Shown here in pieces: positions 61,261 to 64,000 of a DNA stretch of 64,000 nucleotides. The stretch covers positions 1,674,001-1,738,000 of the forward strand of contig NC_014632.1 of assembly GCF_000165505.1 (NCBI RefSeq), given 5' to 3'. Each line of letters starts with the position of its first letter. Within the stretch, counting starts at the first letter, position 1. The notes under the pieces were generated by a model. The model saw only the letters and a list, made by a program, of their open reading frames with translations, searched no databases and was not told the DNA's origin. Source of the DNA: Ilyobacter polytropus DSM 2926 (GTDB taxonomy: Bacteria > Fusobacteriota > Fusobacteriia > Fusobacteriales > Fusobacteriaceae). The translations under genes were made by a program, and so were the position numbers.

Positions 61261-62037
61261 CTAAAATCCCTGCCAGCGTTTAAAGCCAATCAGCCAACCC
61301 ATATGATAAGAAAATATAATAATCGAAACAACAACTATTCCCGTCCCCAAAACAAATAGCGTATCTTTTTTATACCAGTTGATTGTACGGTAATATGTTC
61401 GTTTCATATCTGTCTGAAATCCCCTAGATTCCATGGCAATAGCCACTCTTTCTGCTTTTCTTATATTTGTTGCCAAGAGTGGTATCGCATTTCGATACCA
61501 GGGATTTTTCTTTTTATACCATTTTTTCTGTTTAGAACTACGTATTCTATGGGCTGCATTTATCAATCCAAGATCTGATTCCATTGAGGGCAAGAAACGT
61601 AAGGCCGTCAATATACCATAAGCGATCCCGGGGTTAAGTTTGCACTGTTTGATAAGACTCAATATTAAAGCATCTGGTTCAGTGTTAAAGGTAAATAAAA
61701 TAGATGTGACTCCAATTGTTAAAATCCTGAAAAACAAGACAAAACCTACAATAAGACCTTTATCTGTAAAGGTCAAAGGCCCGAGGCTTGCAATAATTTC
61801 AGGATTTTCAACCCTTGCTAGTGAGGCGTTCATCCAGAGCATCCCAAAGGCAAAACAGACAAGTGGTATAATCATCTTTAGATTCTTTCGATTAAATGAT
61901 TTTGTGACAAGGGCAAAGAAAAAACTCACCCCAAACAGCATAACCATTGTATAGGGGTCAAATACCATAAGAGATGCCAATACAATAATGAAGTTGGCAA
62001 GAAGTTTTGCAGCTGGATTAAAATGTCTCATGTCCAT
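61261..62037 (-). CDS. ykoC: ECF transporter transmembrane (T) component, YkoC-like
   Basis: A 258-residue EcfT-family membrane protein with about six membrane segments. The characteristic coupling motifs are present in the C-terminal half: SLGLINAAHRIRSSK-like segment and ERVAIAMESRGFQ, the second 'A-x-x-x-x-R-G' helix. It joins the two ATPase domains encoded upstream with a substrate-specific S subunit. It overlaps the ATPase gene by 20 bases. It is the last gene of the YkoEDC-type operon on the minus strand. Confidence 0.92.
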   Translation of the reverse strand: MDMRHFNPAAKLLANFIIVLASLMVFDPYTMVMLFGVSFFFALVTKSFNRKNLKMIIPLVCFAFGMLWMNASLARVENPEIIASLGPLTFTDKGLIVGFVLFFRILTIGVTSILFTFNTEPDALILSLIKQCKLNPGIAYGILTALRFLPSMESDLGLINAAHRIRSSKQKKWYKKKNPWYRNAIPLLATNIRKAERVAIAMESRGFQTDMKRTYYRTINWYKKDTLFVLGTGIVVVSIIIFSYHMGWLIGFKRWQGF

Positions 62038-63691
62038 AAATATTCACCTCATTCATGAGTTTCATTCTATAAGGCAGATCAAGTCCACTCTTTCTGATTA
62101 TTTCATTTTCATTCCAAAGCTCTTCAGTATCTCCGTTGTATAGAATTTCACCCTGAGACATGACAGCAATTCTATTTGCATAGGAATCTACTAAATCTAA
62201 ATCATGAGTGATCATAAATATAGTCATTCCTTGCTGATTTAGTTCAGTAAGTTTTTTCATTAGCATGATAGTGTTCTTCTCATCCTGACCAAAAGTAGGC
62301 TCGTCCAAAATTAAGATTTTTCGATCTCCAACTAGCATCGTTGCAACAGAAAGGCGTCTTTTCTGTCCTCCAGAAAGGCTAAAGGGATTATTAGCAGCAT
62401 AGTTATCCAGATGAAAAGTTTTTAATAAACTGTTCACCTTTTCATTTCTGTTTTTTTCATCAAAATATAGTTGATCTATGCTATATGCAACTTCTGACCA
62501 TACTGTGTCTTCTAAAAATTGGTGTTCAGGATTTTGAAAAACGTAACCTATCAAGTCATAAAGTTCTCGTTCTTTGTATACAGTTAATTTTTTCCCAGAG
62601 ATGGAAAGGCTGCCACTAGATATGTCCACAAGCCTAAGTATAACCTTTGAAAGTGTCGATTTACCACTCCCATTTCCTCCGACCAAGGCAAAAAAATCCC
62701 CTTCATTCACAGTTAGATCGATTTCTTTTAAAATCCTCCGATCTTTTGTATACCCAGCGGATAATTTTTCCAGCTCAAGTATCGGTCTCTTTCCAATATT
62801 TGCTGTCTTATTGGGAGTTTTATAGTTGTCTTCTATTACTTTTTTTAATAACGTCTGAGATATCTTCTCTTTTTTTAGTTCCCCTATACTACAGGGAACT
62901 CCATTAAAGATATGCCCCTTATCCTTTAGCTCCCAGTAGATTCTTAGACTGTGAGGACACCATATTCCCTTTTCCCTAAGCAGCTCACCGTGCTTATAGA
63001 ACATCTCACGAATATCCCCGTCACAAAGTATTCTGCCACCTCTATCAATAACAATAAGACGGTCTAGAAATGAAATCCAGTTTTCCAGATTATGTTCTAC
63101 CACCATTAGCCCCTTGCCCTTGTCACCGGCCTTTTTAGAAGACTTTACCACCTGTCGTCGACCTTTGGGATCCAAATTTGCCGTCGGTTCATCTAGCAAA
63201 AGCATCTTAGAATCAATAGCCGAAATAGATGAAAGTGCAAGTCTTTGCAGTTCACCGCCAGACAGGGTATTAATAAGATGATTTACCTTTTCCTTTGGAA
63301 AGTCAAAGTCTTCCATTGATTTATTTATTATCTCAGGCATAATATCCGGATCGATACATTGGTTTTCCAAACCAAAAGCTACCTCGTCCTTTGGGTATAG
63401 GGAGCAAAACTGACTTTCAGGATTTTGAAATACTATGCCAAAAATACGTGCTGTATCAGATAACTGCATATCATTAACTGATATACCGTCTACTAAAATA
63501 TCTCCAGTTACATCGGCATTGTCATCTCTTTGAATAATCCCCATAAGAGATAAAAGCAGCGTGGATTTACCACTGCCGCTTTCACCTAAGATAAGAATTC
63601 GCTCTTGAGTATTAAATTTTATATTGATGTCTTGCAGAACAGTCTCCCCATTGATTTTAACCGATAAGTTGCGAACATCTATTATTGCCAT
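62018..63691 (-). CDS. ykoD: ECF transporter ATPase with two fused ABC domains, YkoD-like
   Basis: A 557-residue protein with two complete ABC ATPase domains. The first has Walker A GESGSGKST, the signature LSGGELQRL and Walker B LLLDEPTANLD. The second has GGNGSGKST, LSGGQKRRL and LILDEPTFGQD. The domains are in one chain, unlike the separate EcfA1/EcfA2 proteins. It energises vitamin (probably thiamine-precursor) uptake with YkoC and YkoE. The ATG shares one base with the upstream S-component stop (TAATG). Confidence 0.94.
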   Translation of the reverse strand: MAIIDVRNLSVKINGETVLQDINIKFNTQERILILGESGSGKSTLLLSLMGIIQRDDNADVTGDILVDGISVNDMQLSDTARIFGIVFQNPESQFCSLYPKDEVAFGLENQCIDPDIMPEIINKSMEDFDFPKEKVNHLINTLSGGELQRLALSSISAIDSKMLLLDEPTANLDPKGRRQVVKSSKKAGDKGKGLMVVEHNLENWISFLDRLIVIDRGGRILCDGDIREMFYKHGELLREKGIWCPHSLRIYWELKDKGHIFNGVPCSIGELKKEKISQTLLKKVIEDNYKTPNKTANIGKRPILELEKLSAGYTKDRRILKEIDLTVNEGDFFALVGGNGSGKSTLSKVILRLVDISSGSLSISGKKLTVYKERELYDLIGYVFQNPEHQFLEDTVWSEVAYSIDQLYFDEKNRNEKVNSLLKTFHLDNYAANNPFSLSGGQKRRLSVATMLVGDRKILILDEPTFGQDEKNTIMLMKKLTELNQQGMTIFMITHDLDLVDSYANRIAVMSQGEILYNGDTEELWNENEIIRKSGLDLPYRMKLMNEVNIYGHETF

Positions 63692-64000
63692 TATGCATTT
63701 ACTCTCTTTTCAGCTCTTTTACGCCCTAACGGGAATGAAGACAATGCACCTGTAGCTGCAAGTCCGTCACCGATCCATTTACCAAGTAAACCAGAAAGTA
63801 CAGCACCTGATACTAAACGTACAGCTAGCATAGCTGCTAGCATCCCCAATGCAAATTTTGAATATCCATAGGCAAAATAATTATAAATAAAACTTGTTAC
63901 ACTTGCCCCCATACCTGCTAAAACCAAAACAGGTGTTGAGTACTTTTTCCACCCAGTTGCAGCAAAAACTGCCTCACAACCAAGACCTTGAATGGCGGCA
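63691..64000 (-). CDS. ykoE: ECF transporter S component, YkoE-like (partial, runs off the right edge)
   Basis: About 102 C-terminal residues are visible, continuing past the window. The visible part (AIQGLGCEAVFAATGWKKY, YNYFAYGYSKFALGMLAAM, GLLGKWIGDGLAATGALSSF) matches the YkoE family, S component of a predicted thiamine or HMP ECF transporter. Its start codon lies beyond base 64000. The operon order YkoE-YkoD-YkoC is the same as in Bacillus. A TPP riboswitch could lie upstream, outside the window. Confidence 0.9.
   Translation of the reverse strand, partial: AAIQGLGCEAVFAATGWKKYSTPVLVLAGMGASVTSFIYNYFAYGYSKFALGMLAAMLAVRLVSGAVLSGLLGKWIGDGLAATGALSSFPLGRKRAEKRVNA

Noticed and set aside
1-64000. 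Prophage, integrative element, insertion sequence, CRISPR array, tRNA or rRNA genes
   Set aside because: No transposase, integrase, phage structural gene, repeat-spacer pattern, or recognisable tRNA/rRNA sequence was found on reading both strands.

Overview
The window is A+T-rich bacterial DNA with short intergenic gaps and strong GGAGG-type ribosome binding sites. The gene content suggests an anaerobic, fermentative or fumarate-reducing bacterium that relies on sodium and organic acids. It has ATP-dependent PEP carboxykinase, rubrerythrin, two FAD-dependent fumarate-reductase-like flavoproteins, SstT, a sodium:solute symporter, a CitMHS citrate carrier, and stand-alone Mrp/NifX-like iron-sulfur ATPases. 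The protein style fits a member of the Fusobacteriota (Ilyobacter/Propionigenium-like). This is an inference from gene style; no rRNA or tRNA gene was seen that could place the organism.

Layout. 1-14 kb is mostly minus strand: a dipeptide-type ABC permease and its lipoprotein, a class I glutamine amidotransferase-like hydrolase, a GIY-YIG/DUF7662 fusion, TSUP and ZIP transporters, rubrerythrin, RecQ, a PheC-like periplasmic protein, PhnA/YjdM and PEP carboxykinase. 14-22 kb holds a LacI-controlled set on the minus strand: sodium:solute symporter, LacI regulator, YczE-type membrane protein and two double-domain SnoaL/NTF2-like proteins. A 22-bp perfect palindrome lies in front of the symporter, and an FMN/FAD reductase lies upstream. 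22-31 kb holds a CPA-type antiporter, a frameshifted permease pair, a NapH-like Fe-S membrane protein, a second flavoprotein, a citrate transporter, and a Cache sensor kinase divergent from an OmpR-type regulator.

32-38.5 kb on the plus strand is a compact Fe-S/P-loop ATPase cluster: DUF134, an Mrp-NifX fusion, a DUF5320-like protein, NifX-like, two ferredoxin-ATPases, DUF1858, corrinoid adenosyltransferase and CoA-disulfide reductase-rhodanese. No nitrogenase structural gene is present. A 14-bp palindrome lies just upstream of the DUF134 gene. 39-55 kb is mixed housekeeping and transport: SstT, DUF554, a GltD-like oxidoreductase, a nitroreductase, two ferredoxin-like remnants, GGDEF/HD-GYP, CorA, a LysE exporter divergent from a MerR regulator, and MATE. 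55.3-56.0 kb is a gene-free stretch with repeat-like sequence.

56-61.2 kb is a polyphosphate locus: a CHAD-HD fusion divergent from a Ppx/GppA-like protein that overlaps ppk1. The Ppx/GppA-like protein has unusual nucleotide/phosphate-loop motifs. The window ends with a minus-strand YkoEDC-type ECF transporter that runs off the right edge. Most convergent or operon-ending junctions carry clear hairpin-plus-T-run terminators. The most unusual items are the SnoaL-pair operon with its palindrome, the degenerate Ppx/GppA protein in the CHAD/ppk1 locus, the GIY-YIG/DUF7662 fusion, the altered flavinylation motif, and several broken genes.
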